From Chryseobacterium oryzae (GTDB lineage: Bacteria; Bacteroidota; Bacteroidia; Flavobacteriales; Weeksellaceae), in the NCBI RefSeq assembly GCF_022811665.1, contig NZ_CP094529.1:2666001-2730000 (forward strand): a stretch of 64,000 nt of DNA. The letters are read 5' to 3'. The position numbers and the translations under genes were made by a program. Of this stretch, positions 15,520 through 23,371 are shown piece by piece. Within the stretch, counting starts at the first letter, position 1, and each line of letters starts with the position of its first letter. The notes below the pieces were generated by a model that was not told the origin of the DNA, ran no database searches, and was given only the letters and a program-made list of their open reading frames with translations.

Positions 15520-16245
15520 TCAATTAAATTCAGCAATAAAATTTTTAAAATACATTTCGCACTTTGCAATATGAGTTCCGTACCATGAAAAAGCCTCGCC
15601 ATCTACAATCATTATTTTTTTATCGGGGTATATTTCCTTAATTTCCGAAATATGATTTTCTTTAAACGGAAATGGCTCTGAAGAAAGCATGATAACTTCT
15701 GCTTCCTTTAAATCTTCCAATTCAATTATCGGATATCTTTTGTCGTTTTTAAAAATATTATCAAAACCAAATTCAGATAAAACGTGATGAATAAATGTAT
15801 CTGAACCCACCGTCATGTAAGGATTTTTCCAGATAAGATAAGCAGCTTTTACTTTACATTTTAACTTTACCTGATTGAAAATTTCGTAAATCTTGAGGTT
15901 AAAAAGTTGTGCTTTTTCTTCTAAATTAAAAAGTAAGCCTAGATTTTTTAAAAGGTAATAATTATCTTCAAGAGTTTCTGTATTGCTTACGATTACTTTA
16001 AAATCTTTCATTAATTCTTCTACCTGATCTTTTACATTTTCTTCCTTATTGGCAAGAATTACATCAGGTTGAAGATTTTTGATTCTTTTGATATTAAGAT
16101 TTTTTGTACCGCCAATAATTTGAACATTTTTCACTTTTTCGGCAGGATGAATGCAGAATTTCGTGCGTCCGATTACTTCATTTTCGGTTAAACCCAGATC
16201 GAATAAAGCCTCCGTAATAGAAGGTACCAGAGAGATAACTTTCAT
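15520..16245 (-). CDS. BtuF-like helical-backbone substrate-binding protein without signal peptide
   Basis: 241-aa protein with the periplasmic-binding fold of the vitamin B12/siderophore receptors (Peripla_BP_2). The domain starts at residue 1 (MKVISLVPSITEALFDLG) and shows the expected NLQPDVILANKEEN and VGSDTFIHHVLSEFGFDNIF segments. No signal peptide or lipobox is present, so it should stay in the cytoplasm, unlike true BtuF. No permease or ATPase gene is adjacent. It follows mgtE by 24 bp on the same strand. Homologues of this type are commonly annotated as cobalamin-binding proteins; the ligand here is unknown. Confidence 0.8.
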   Translation of the reverse strand: MKVISLVPSITEALFDLGLTENEVIGRTKFCIHPAEKVKNVQIIGGTKNLNIKRIKNLQPDVILANKEENVKDQVEELMKDFKVIVSNTETLEDNYYLLKNLGLLFNLEEKAQLFNLKIYEIFNQVKLKCKVKAAYLIWKNPYMTVGSDTFIHHVLSEFGFDNIFKNDKRYPIIELEDLKEAEVIMLSSEPFPFKENHISEIKEIYPDKKIMIVDGEAFSWYGTHIAKCEMYFKNFIAEFN

Positions 16246-16269
16246 AATTGTTTAGACTTTTGCCTAAAA

Positions 16270-17592
16270 TTACAAAAGTTTTCCCGTTAAGAAAATTCCT
16301 GCTACTGTAAAATAAATAATAAGTCCCGTAACATCCACCAAAGTAGCAACGAATGGGGCGGAAGACGTTGCTGGATCGAGTTTTAATTTTTTTAAGACAA
16401 AAGGAATCATAGAACCGGAAAGTGTTCCCCAAAGCACAATCATCACCAAAGAAACTCCTACACTAAGCCCTACGAAAGGCCAATAAACCCCATAGTTGAA
16501 AAGCCCAATCTCATGCCAGAGCATAATTCGGAAAAAACCGATAACTCCTAAAATCCCTCCAAGCAATAAACCGGTAAAAATCTCTTTTTTCATGACGTAC
16601 CACCAGTCTTTCAATCCAATTTCCTGTAGCGCCATTGCCCTGATAATAAGTGTTGCAGCCTGAGAGCCGGAATTTCCGCCACTGGAAATAATCAGCGGGA
16701 CAAACAAAGCCAATACCACCGCTTTCTGAATTTCATCTTCAAAATATCCCATAGCAGAAGCGGTAAGCATTTCAGAAAAGAAAAGGATAACCAGCCACGT
16801 TGCTCTTTTTTTTATCATTTCAAGAAGAGAAGTCTGGGTATAGGGCAGATCTAAAGCTTCTAATCCCCCAAATTTCTGAATATCTTCGGTATTTTGTTGC
16901 TCAATCTGGTCTAGAATATCATCAATAGTAACAATTCCTACCAAAACGCCTGCTTCGGTAATGATGGGAAGTGCTGTTCTATCGTATTTCTCAAAATACT
17001 GTACTGCATCTTCCTTTGATGTAGTTGTGGTAATTGCCACAAAATGATTATCGGTAAGTTCTGAAACCAATGTATCTTCTTCTACCAAAAGTAAACTCCC
17101 AAGCTGAAGATCGTCTATTAAACGATTTCTTTCATCTACAACATAAAGATGATTAATGGTTTCTACTCTTTTCCCTACTTTTTTTATTTGCTGAAGACAT
17201 CTTTTTACCGTCCATTCTTTTCTGATCTGAATGTAATAAGGCGTCATTAAACGTGCAATAGAGTCGGAATTATAGCCTAAAAGTTTAAGTGCAATTCTTC
17301 TCTCCTGCGGGTTCAGATGATTGATGGAATATTTAATGAGTTCATCCGGAAAATCTTCAAAAAGAGCAGTTCTGTCATCAGGAGTCATTGCATTGAGGAT
17401 TTCAGAAACCTCATCGCTGCCGATGCTTCGGATGGTTTCTTCCTGAAAATCGGGATCGAGGTGCGAAAAAACTTCAGCTTTATATTCTTTAGGAACCTTT
17501 AGAAATGCCAATAGTCTTTCATCAGCAGGAAGTTCGCTGAGTCTTTCGGCAATGTCGGCTGGATTAAAGATAAATTCGTCAATAGAATTCAA
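16270..17592 (-). CDS. mgtE: Magnesium transporter MgtE
   Basis: 440-aa inner-membrane Mg2+ channel. An N-terminal superhelical MgtE_N domain (about 10-125) is followed by two CBS domains (about 130-250) and five membrane spans (about 275-440). Acidic residues that sense Mg2+ are plentiful in the N-domain. The transmembrane part has [17 protein letters not shown] and the C-terminal segment [20 protein letters not shown], both characteristic of the family pore. Length is normal. Probably transcribed with the BtuF-like gene 24 bp downstream. Confidence 0.95.
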   Translation of the reverse strand: MNSIDEFIFNPADIAERLSELPADERLLAFLKVPKEYKAEVFSHLDPDFQEETIRSIGSDEVSEILNAMTPDDRTALFEDFPDELIKYSINHLNPQERRIALKLLGYNSDSIARLMTPYYIQIRKEWTVKRCLQQIKKVGKRVETINHLYVVDERNRLIDDLQLGSLLLVEEDTLVSELTDNHFVAITTTTSKEDAVQYFEKYDRTALPIITEAGVLVGIVTIDDILDQIEQQNTEDIQKFGGLEALDLPYTQTSLLEMIKKRATWLVILFFSEMLTASAMGYFEDEIQKAVVLALFVPLIISSGGNSGSQAATLIIRAMALQEIGLKDWWYVMKKEIFTGLLLGGILGVIGFFRIMLWHEIGLFNYGVYWPFVGLSVGVSLVMIVLWGTLSGSMIPFVLKKLKLDPATSSAPFVATLVDVTGLIIYFTVAGIFLTGKLL

Positions 17593-17615
17593 AATCTGAA
17601 TATTTTTTTGCTCTG

Positions 17616-17623
17616 CAAAAATA
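17616..17623 (-). promoter_or_regulatory. -7 element of mgtE
   Basis: TATTTTTG on the minus strand, 23 bp upstream of the ATG. The leader is too short for an M-box Mg2+ riboswitch. Confidence 0.45.
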
Positions 17624-17671
17624 ATTCAAATTTTTATAATGGGAGAACGATAGGAGAAATTTAAGGTTTAT

Positions 17672-18229
17672 TTAAAATTCGGTATCAGAGGATTTTCTCA
17701 TTTTTTTCAGTTGCTTCAGAATGCTTTTTAAAGCACCATTTGTTCCAATTTTTATGGAGTTTTCAGCCGAACCTAAAAGTCTCATATTTTTACGATACGT
17801 ATCATAATCGGAAGAAACAATAAAATTCCCCTGCGCATCAAAAAGTTTCATGCTTACAATAACCTGATTAGAAAACACATATTTACCAAGACCTACTTTA
17901 AAATATTTTACTTTGGGAACAATGGCAAAATCGGCATCGTTATTTTTACAGTATTCGGAAATAGTTTGCGGATCTATATTTTCGTAAGGAATATTAGTTT
18001 CGGAACGCATCATTCTATTCTTGCGGACAGTACTCATCTTATCGGACACAGTGGTAAAAAAAGCATTATTAGTAGGCTCTTTTATCTCCTCAATATCTGG
18101 CTCAACCTCCGGATTAAAGTACAAAATATTTGTTTCTTCGCTCTGAGCAGAAATTTTCTGTGCTGTTGCAGAATTCACAATGCCCATAAAAACAGTGACA
18201 ACTGCTGTAAAAAATAATATTTTTTTCAT
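17672..18229 (-). CDS. Secreted protein, function unknown
   Basis: 185-aa protein with a signal peptide (MKKILFFTAVVTVFMGIVNS, cleavage after ATA-Q). The mature part has a segment DADFAIVPKVKYFKVGLG followed by strands and a C-terminal helix (ALKSILKQLKKMRKS). This order resembles small periplasmic domains such as CsgG-like or DUF4136-like proteins, but I cannot assign one. It is monocistronic and divergent from rpsO. Confidence 0.7.
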   Translation of the reverse strand: MKKILFFTAVVTVFMGIVNSATAQKISAQSEETNILYFNPEVEPDIEEIKEPTNNAFFTTVSDKMSTVRKNRMMRSETNIPYENIDPQTISEYCKNNDADFAIVPKVKYFKVGLGKYVFSNQVIVSMKLFDAQGNFIVSSDYDTYRKNMRLLGSAENSIKIGTNGALKSILKQLKKMRKSSDTEF

Positions 18230-18337
18230 CTCTATTCAAGATGTAAAATTACTGTCTTTTAGTGACGTAACATAATTTAATGATTACTTTTTTTAAACAT
18301 ATTTTTTTAAATAATTACATGGACATTTGCCCAAGTA

Positions 18338-18368
18338 TTGTCGCACATAAAAAAAAGTTGTACTTTTG
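18338..18368 (+). promoter_or_regulatory. Promoter of rpsO
   Basis: TTG (18338-18340), a 20-nt spacer and TACTTTTG (18361-18368); a near-perfect promoter 35 bp before the ATG. Confidence 0.75.
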
Positions 18369-18403
18369 CAGCCGTTACATAATAATCATTAAACAATATT
18401 GGA

Positions 18404-18673
18404 ATGTACTTAACATCAGAAAAAAAAGCAGAAATCTTCGCAAAACACGGAAAATCTGCACAAGACACAGGGAGCGCTGAAGGACAGGTAGCTCTATTTA
18501 CTTACAGAATTAACCACTTATCTCAGCATTTGAAGGCAAATCGTCACGATTTCAATACTGAAAGATCTTTGGTAAAATTAGTAGGTAAAAGAAAAAGCTT
18601 ATTAGATTATCTTAAGAAAAAAGATATTACAAGATACAGAGCAATTATTGCTGAACTTGGTCTAAGAAAATAA
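18404..18673 (+). CDS. rpsO: 30S ribosomal protein uS15
   Basis: 89-aa protein, early 16S rRNA binder of the platform. Family signatures are DTGSAEGQVALFTYRINHL and the C-terminal DITRYRAIIAELGLRK. Length matches E. coli S15. It starts at ATG 18404; an upstream frame to 18280 is not in the same reading frame and is spurious. A terminator follows at 18695, so it is not co-transcribed with pnp, which lies 1.5 kb further on. Confidence 0.97.
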   Translation: MYLTSEKKAEIFAKHGKSAQDTGSAEGQVALFTYRINHLSQHLKANRHDFNTERSLVKLVGKRKSLLDYLKKKDITRYRAIIAELGLRK

Positions 18674-18694
18674 TCTGAAAAGATTTTAAAAATG

Positions 18695-18727
18695 AAGCAA
18701 CTTCGAAAGAGGTTGCTTTTTTCTTTT
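18695..18727 (+). terminator. rpsO terminator
   Basis: Stem AAGCAACTTC-GAAA-GAGGTTGCTT with a GNRA-type loop, then TTTTC TTTT. Confidence 0.85.
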
Positions 18728-18810
18728 AATACCACAAAACCTCATCTAAAATTTACTAATCTTTAAAGAAATCGTTTAAATTTGTTTTCCTAAAACTTTA
18801 ATCTACTGAC

Positions 18811-20001
18811 TTGAAACAGTTTTATCTCTATATCTTCATTTTAATTTCAGGATTTTGCAATGCTCAGGAATCAGATACAATTTCAAAATCCAATTTGCAA
18901 ACTTCTGTAAGTCTGCAATTAGGAAAATTTTTAGACACTAACGATTATCTTAAAAAACTCAAACAGAAAGAATTTATTGGAGCTTCCGCAGAACTGAAAG
19001 TACAAACAGACGGAAGCAAAGAATGGCACAGAAGATTTGGCAGACCTTATTACGGAGGAGGAATTGTAGCTTTCGATTTTTTGAAAAACAGTGAAATGGG
19101 AAAACCATTTGCCATCTACGGGACTTTTGGCGGTGTTATTAAAGAAACCCCTACTCATTCCTGGAACTATGAAACCAGCGGCGGTTTTGCATTCAATTGG
19201 ACACCCTATGATTTGGAGAAAGGTTATAAAAATCAAACATTTGGCTCGTCTGTAAGTGTTTACATTAATTTAGGAGCTAATTACACCTATTATTTAGGAA
19301 AACATTTTGACTTAGGACTAGGTTTAAATTTCAATCATTTTTCAAATGGAGCTCTTAAACTCCCCAACAAAGGAATGAATACCTTATCTACAAAATTATC
19401 TTTAACCTATCATTTCGAGGAAAGAAAATTTGCTCCAAAAGATTCTTTAACCTCTTTTGATAAATATTCTACACTCGATGTAAATGCTTTCGGAGCGGTA
19501 AGACATTCTATTTTTTACGGTGTAGATTCCGGATTTAAAGAATCTGATGTGGATATGATTCAGAAATTTAAAGGCAGATATTATCAAAACTGGGGAATAG
19601 AAACTATTTATCATAGACAAATAAGTTATAAATCTTCATTGGGTTTGGGAGTTGGACTCATGTATGATGCAGACTATAACCATAAATTTTATCAGGATGA
19701 AACGGGAGCAATTCAGGTAACAAAAAGATTTAAAAACGATCAGCTTTTACTCAATATTATCCCGTCCTACCGTCTCACTGTCTCAAGATTTGCAATTCTT
19801 GTACAACCGGGATTTTATCTTTTCAAAAAATCTATTGATAAAAGATATGACAAAACCATGTTTTACCAAAGACTTGGCTTTCAATATACTATAGGAAAGA
19901 ATCTGCTTATAGGAATTGGTTTGCGTTCGTATCTCTTTCACAAAGCAGACTACATCGAATGGAGAGTTGGGTACAGGATTTTCAACAAGAAAAACTCTTA
20001 A
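18811..20001 (+). CDS. PagL-like lipid A deacylase / acyloxyacyl hydrolase family outer-membrane protein
   Basis: 396-aa outer-membrane beta-barrel. It starts at TTG 18811, since the signal peptide (KQFYLYIFILISGFCNAQ) begins there and no ATG is near. The N-terminal half has the PagL pattern, including a conserved His-Ser-Asn-like site in NFNHFSNGALKLPNKGMN, followed by repeating amphipathic strands and a C-terminal strand ending in an aromatic-rich segment (WRVGYRIFNKKNS). PagL removes a 3-O acyl chain from lipid A. At 396 aa it is about twice the length of classical PagL; the second half is additional barrel-like sequence. It lies between rpsO and pnp. Confidence 0.75.
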   Translation: MKQFYLYIFILISGFCNAQESDTISKSNLQTSVSLQLGKFLDTNDYLKKLKQKEFIGASAELKVQTDGSKEWHRRFGRPYYGGGIVAFDFLKNSEMGKPFAIYGTFGGVIKETPTHSWNYETSGGFAFNWTPYDLEKGYKNQTFGSSVSVYINLGANYTYYLGKHFDLGLGLNFNHFSNGALKLPNKGMNTLSTKLSLTYHFEERKFAPKDSLTSFDKYSTLDVNAFGAVRHSIFYGVDSGFKESDVDMIQKFKGRYYQNWGIETIYHRQISYKSSLGLGVGLMYDADYNHKFYQDETGAIQVTKRFKNDQLLLNIIPSYRLTVSRFAILVQPGFYLFKKSIDKRYDKTMFYQRLGFQYTIGKNLLIGIGLRSYLFHKADYIEWRVGYRIFNKKNS

Positions 20002-20068
20002 AAGATGAAGAAAAAATGATAAAATTCAGCCTAAATAAGATACATCATTTCATTTAAAACAAAAACAC

Positions 20069-20076
20069 TAAATTTG
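20069..20076 (+). promoter_or_regulatory. -7 element of pnp
   Basis: TAAATTTG, 67 bp before the pnp ATG; no convincing -33 TTG. Confidence 0.4.
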
Positions 20077-20143
20077 CAGACGAAATTTAGACGAAATAAT
20101 TAATTTAAAAGCACTCAATACGGAGTGCATCACAAACAAATTT

Positions 20144-22354
20144 ATGAGTGTACCTCAAGCAATTACAGAGCTGATTACTCTTGCAGACGGCAGAGAAATC
20201 ACAATTGAAACAGGGAAATTAGCAAAACAAGCCGATGGATCTGTAGTCGTAAAAATGGGCGGAACAATGCTTTTAGCAACCGTTGTAGCCAACAAAGAAG
20301 CCAATCCTGGTGTCGATTTTTTACCTTTAACAGTAGATTACAGAGAAAAATTCTATGCAGGCGGTAAAATCCCCGGAAACTTTTTCAGAAGAGAAGCTAG
20401 ACCATCTGACCAGGAAATCCTGACGATGCGTTTGGTAGACAGAGTTTTGAGACCATTGTTCCCGGAAGATTTCCATGCGGAAGTTCAGGTGATGATCTCG
20501 TTGATCTCTTATGACGGACAGTCGATTCCTGATGATTTGGCGGGTCTTGCAGCATCTTCGGCAATCGCCATTACAGATATCCCTTTCAACGGACCAATGT
20601 CTGAAGTGAGAGTGGTAAGAATTGATGGAAAACTTTCTATCAATCCAAAATTTGAAGATCTTGCAAAATCTGACCTTGATATTATGGTTGGAGCAACTAA
20701 AGATTCTATCGTAATGGTAGAAGGTGAGATGAAAGAAATTACGGAAGCAGAAATGCTTGAAGCGATTACTTTTGCTCACGAAGAAATTAAAAAACAGGTA
20801 GAAGCTCAGGAAAGATTGGCTGCAAAAGTTGGAAAATCTTTACCTAAAAGAGAATACAACCACGAAACTCACGATGAAGCGATCCGTGAAAAAGTTTGGA
20901 AAGAAACCTATGATAAAGTTTACGAAGTAGCAAAAACCCCTTCCAGCAAAGAAGAAAGAGGCGAAAAATTCAAAGCGGTACGTGATGAGTTTTTAGCTCA
21001 ATACGTGGAAAATCCAGAAGAACTGGAAAGAGTAACGCCTTTCGTAAAAGTATATTACCACGATGTGGAAAAAGAAGCGATGCGTCAGATGATTTTGAAT
21101 GACAAAATTAGACTTGATGGTCGTGATCCTCAAACGATTCGTCCAATCTGGAGCGAAATAGATTATTTACCGGGAGCTCACGGTTCTGCAATCTTCACAA
21201 GAGGAGAAACTCAGTCTTTAACAGCTGTAACTTTAGGTTCTGTGAAAGATGCGAATATGGTGGACAGTGTTATGGTAAATTATGACGAAAGATTTTTCCT
21301 TCATTATAACTTCCCTCCATTCTCTACAGGTGAAGCTCGTCCTTTGAGAGGAACTTCAAGAAGAGAAGTAGGACATGGAAACCTTGCTCAAAGAGCTTTG
21401 GCAAATATGATTCCTGAAGAAAATCCTTATACCATCCGTGTAGTTTCTGATATTTTAGAATCGAACGGATCATCTTCTATGGCGACTGTCTGTGCAGGAA
21501 CTTTAGCTTTGATGGATGCAGGAGTTCAAATCAAAAAACCAGTTTCAGGTATTGCAATGGGATTGGTTACAGACGTAAAATCTGGTAAATTCACGGTACT
21601 TTCTGATATCTTAGGAGACGAAGATCACTTGGGTGACATGGACTTCAAAGTGACGGGAACTGCAGACGGAATTACTGCTTGCCAAATGGATATCAAAATC
21701 CAGGGACTTTCTATGGACATTATGGAGAAGGCACTTTTACAAGCTAAAGAAGGAAGACTTCATATCCTGAACAAAATCACCGAAACTATTGCTGAACCAA
21801 GAGAAGATGTGAAACCTCACGCTCCGAAAATGGTAATGATGGAAATCCCTAAAGATTTCATTGGAGCTGTAATCGGACCTGGTGGAAAAATCATTCAGCA
21901 AATGCAGAAAGATACGGACACTGTTATTGCTATCGAAGAAATTGGAGAAATCGGAAGAATCGAGATTTCTGGTGTGAGCAGAGAGAAAATAAACGAGGCG
22001 ATTGCGAAAATCAACGAAATCACTTTTGTCCCTGTTGTAGGCGAAGTTTACCAAGGTAAAGTAGTGAAAGTAATGGATTTCGGAGCTTTCGTAGCGATTG
22101 CTAAAGGTACTGAAGGTCTTCTTCACATTTCTGAAATCGAGTGGGCTAGACTTGATAAAGTTCCTTACAAAGAAGGTGACGAGGTTGAGGTTAAATTTAT
22201 GGGTTATGATGACCGTAAGAAAATGAAACTTTCAAGAAAAGTTTTGTTGCCAAGACCGCCAAGACCAGAGAAAAAAGAAGGTGAACAAAGAGGTCCAAGA
22301 CCGGAAGGAAAACCAAATACTGAAGGAAAAGATAAGCCGGAACAACAAGCTTAA
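20144..22354 (+). CDS. pnp: Polyribonucleotide nucleotidyltransferase (PNPase)
   Basis: 736-aa 3'-5' phosphorolytic exoribonuclease, a trimer and part of RNA decay. Domains in order: RNase PH 1 (about 10-230), linker helices, RNase PH 2 (about 325-560, with [17 protein letters not shown] and [14 protein letters not shown]), KH (about 570-630, [16 protein letters not shown]), S1 (about 640-705, [15 protein letters not shown]). A basic and proline-rich tail ([15 protein letters not shown]) ends the protein, a low-complexity extension as in other Flavobacteriia. A terminator follows. Confidence 0.97.
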   Translation: MSVPQAITELITLADGREITIETGKLAKQADGSVVVKMGGTMLLATVVANKEANPGVDFLPLTVDYREKFYAGGKIPGNFFRREARPSDQEILTMRLVDRVLRPLFPEDFHAEVQVMISLISYDGQSIPDDLAGLAASSAIAITDIPFNGPMSEVRVVRIDGKLSINPKFEDLAKSDLDIMVGATKDSIVMVEGEMKEITEAEMLEAITFAHEEIKKQVEAQERLAAKVGKSLPKREYNHETHDEAIREKVWKETYDKVYEVAKTPSSKEERGEKFKAVRDEFLAQYVENPEELERVTPFVKVYYHDVEKEAMRQMILNDKIRLDGRDPQTIRPIWSEIDYLPGAHGSAIFTRGETQSLTAVTLGSVKDANMVDSVMVNYDERFFLHYNFPPFSTGEARPLRGTSRREVGHGNLAQRALANMIPEENPYTIRVVSDILESNGSSSMATVCAGTLALMDAGVQIKKPVSGIAMGLVTDVKSGKFTVLSDILGDEDHLGDMDFKVTGTADGITACQMDIKIQGLSMDIMEKALLQAKEGRLHILNKITETIAEPREDVKPHAPKMVMMEIPKDFIGAVIGPGGKIIQQMQKDTDTVIAIEEIGEIGRIEISGVSREKINEAIAKINEITFVPVVGEVYQGKVVKVMDFGAFVAIAKGTEGLLHISEIEWARLDKVPYKEGDEVEVKFMGYDDRKKMKLSRKVLLPRPPRPEKKEGEQRGPRPEGKPNTEGKDKPEQQA

Positions 22355-22373
22355 TATTTTCTTTAAATATATT

Positions 22374-22402
22374 AATCCCTCGAATTTTCGGGGGATTTTT
22401 TG
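22374..22402 (+). terminator. pnp terminator
   Basis: AATCCCTCGAA / TTCGGGGGATT stem followed by TTTTTGTT. Confidence 0.8.
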
Positions 22403-22579
22403 TTAGATTCTGGAAATTTTATTTGAGTATAAAAGACTTCTTTCATCCGAATTTTAAAGAAGCTGCTGTCTTGTATATTCATTATAAAATTCAAAAATAT
22501 TAAGAGCTTTCTGACACGAAACATAAGTTATTGAAAACTAAAATATTAACACAACATCTATTTACAATAATATTTGTTG

Positions 22580-22587
22580 TATATTTG
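22580..22587 (+). promoter_or_regulatory. -7 element of the cold-shock gene and its long leader
   Basis: TATATTTG puts the transcription start near 22594, giving a leader of about 250 nt before the cold-shock ATG at 22846. Long structured leaders are typical of cold-shock mRNAs. The leader contains a 52-codon ORF (22673-22831). The stretch 22403-22579 shows nothing else. Confidence 0.5.
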
Positions 22588-22672
22588 CAGAAGCAATTAA
22601 TAGAAAGGTTTTCAGCTTTTACATCCAAGTAAAGTTCAAAATAATTATTTTTCTCTCAGTTTCACATTTCAG

Positions 22673-22831
22673 ATGCCTCCGTTTATCATTAAAATACTTG
22701 TGCGGGCAATCTTTTATCCATTACTGAAAAACAATAGTCTACCTTTCGGATTTAATCGGAAAATGTTTTTGGGTAGAGCAGGTAGACTTCAAAGAGGAGT
22801 TTTATCTTTAACAACAGCACGTAACAAATAA
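22673..22831 (+). CDS. 52-codon ORF in the cold-shock leader (uncertain)
   Basis: An uninterrupted ATG-to-TAA frame encoding a basic peptide that starts MPPFIIKILVRAIFYPLLKN and ends SLTTARNK. The first 18 residues could form a hydrophobic helix; the remainder is rich in Arg and Lys (MFLGRAGRLQRG). The stop codon lies 14 bp before the cold-shock ATG. It could be a small protein, a leader peptide coupled to the gene, or chance. I do not recognise it. Confidence 0.35.
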   Translation: MPPFIIKILVRAIFYPLLKNNSLPFGFNRKMFLGRAGRLQRGVLSLTTARNK

Positions 22832-22845
22832 ATTTTTACATATAT

Positions 22846-23280
22846 ATGGCGGATTCTTTCTCTAAAAAAGAAAATTTTAAGAAAAAATTACAGAAAGCAA
22901 AAGAAAAAGCTCAGAAAAGAGAAGAGCGTAAAACAAGCAACAATAAAGGCAAAAGCCTTGATGACATGATTATGTATGTGGATGCAAACGGTCAGCTAAC
23001 CAGCACTCCACCAGACAAGAATAATGATGAGGATTTCGACATCAACAACATTCAGCTTGGAGCAGCTCCTATTGAGGCTGAAGAAACAGTTAAAACAGGA
23101 ATTGTAACATTTTTTAGCGAAAAAGGTTATGGTTTTATTACAGAAGACGGTTCTAAGGAAAATGTATTTTTCCACAGCAATAACTGCATGGAACCTATTA
23201 AAAAAGGAAACAAAGTTTCTTTTGAAAAAGAAAAATCTCCTAAAGGCTTCGTTGCCGTTGAGATTAGAATGGTGAAATAA
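22846..23280 (+). CDS. Cold-shock-domain RNA-binding protein with basic N-terminal extension
   Basis: 144-aa protein. The C-terminal ~65 residues are a cold-shock domain: TGIVTFFSEKGYGFITEDG carries the RNP1-type motif (KGYGFI), and ENVFFHSNN is RNP2-like. The N-terminal 75 residues are a lysine-rich helix (FSKKENFKKKLQKAKEKA) and an acidic linker, absent from 70-aa Csp proteins. Typical role: single-stranded RNA binding and chaperone activity. Leader and terminator suggest a single-gene unit, perhaps with the 52-codon ORF. Confidence 0.88.
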   Translation: MADSFSKKENFKKKLQKAKEKAQKREERKTSNNKGKSLDDMIMYVDANGQLTSTPPDKNNDEDFDINNIQLGAAPIEAEETVKTGIVTFFSEKGYGFITEDGSKENVFFHSNNCMEPIKKGNKVSFEKEKSPKGFVAVEIRMVK

Positions 23281-23312
23281 TATTTGAAAGATAATCCTTT
23301 CAGATTCTTTAT

Positions 23313-23351
23313 AAAAAATCCGCTTCAGTATAAAATGAAGCGGATTTTTTT
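23313..23351. terminator. Bidirectional terminator between cold-shock gene and maeB
   Basis: AAAAAATCCGCTTCA / TGAAGCGGATTTTTT, perfect stem with T-runs both ways. Confidence 0.92.
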
Positions 23352-23371
23352 ATGATTTAAATTTTAAATAA

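Noticed and set aside
18280..18480. 66-codon ORF upstream of and overlapping rpsO
   Set aside because: Out of frame with rpsO and running through its promoter; composition is that of non-coding AT-rich DNA.
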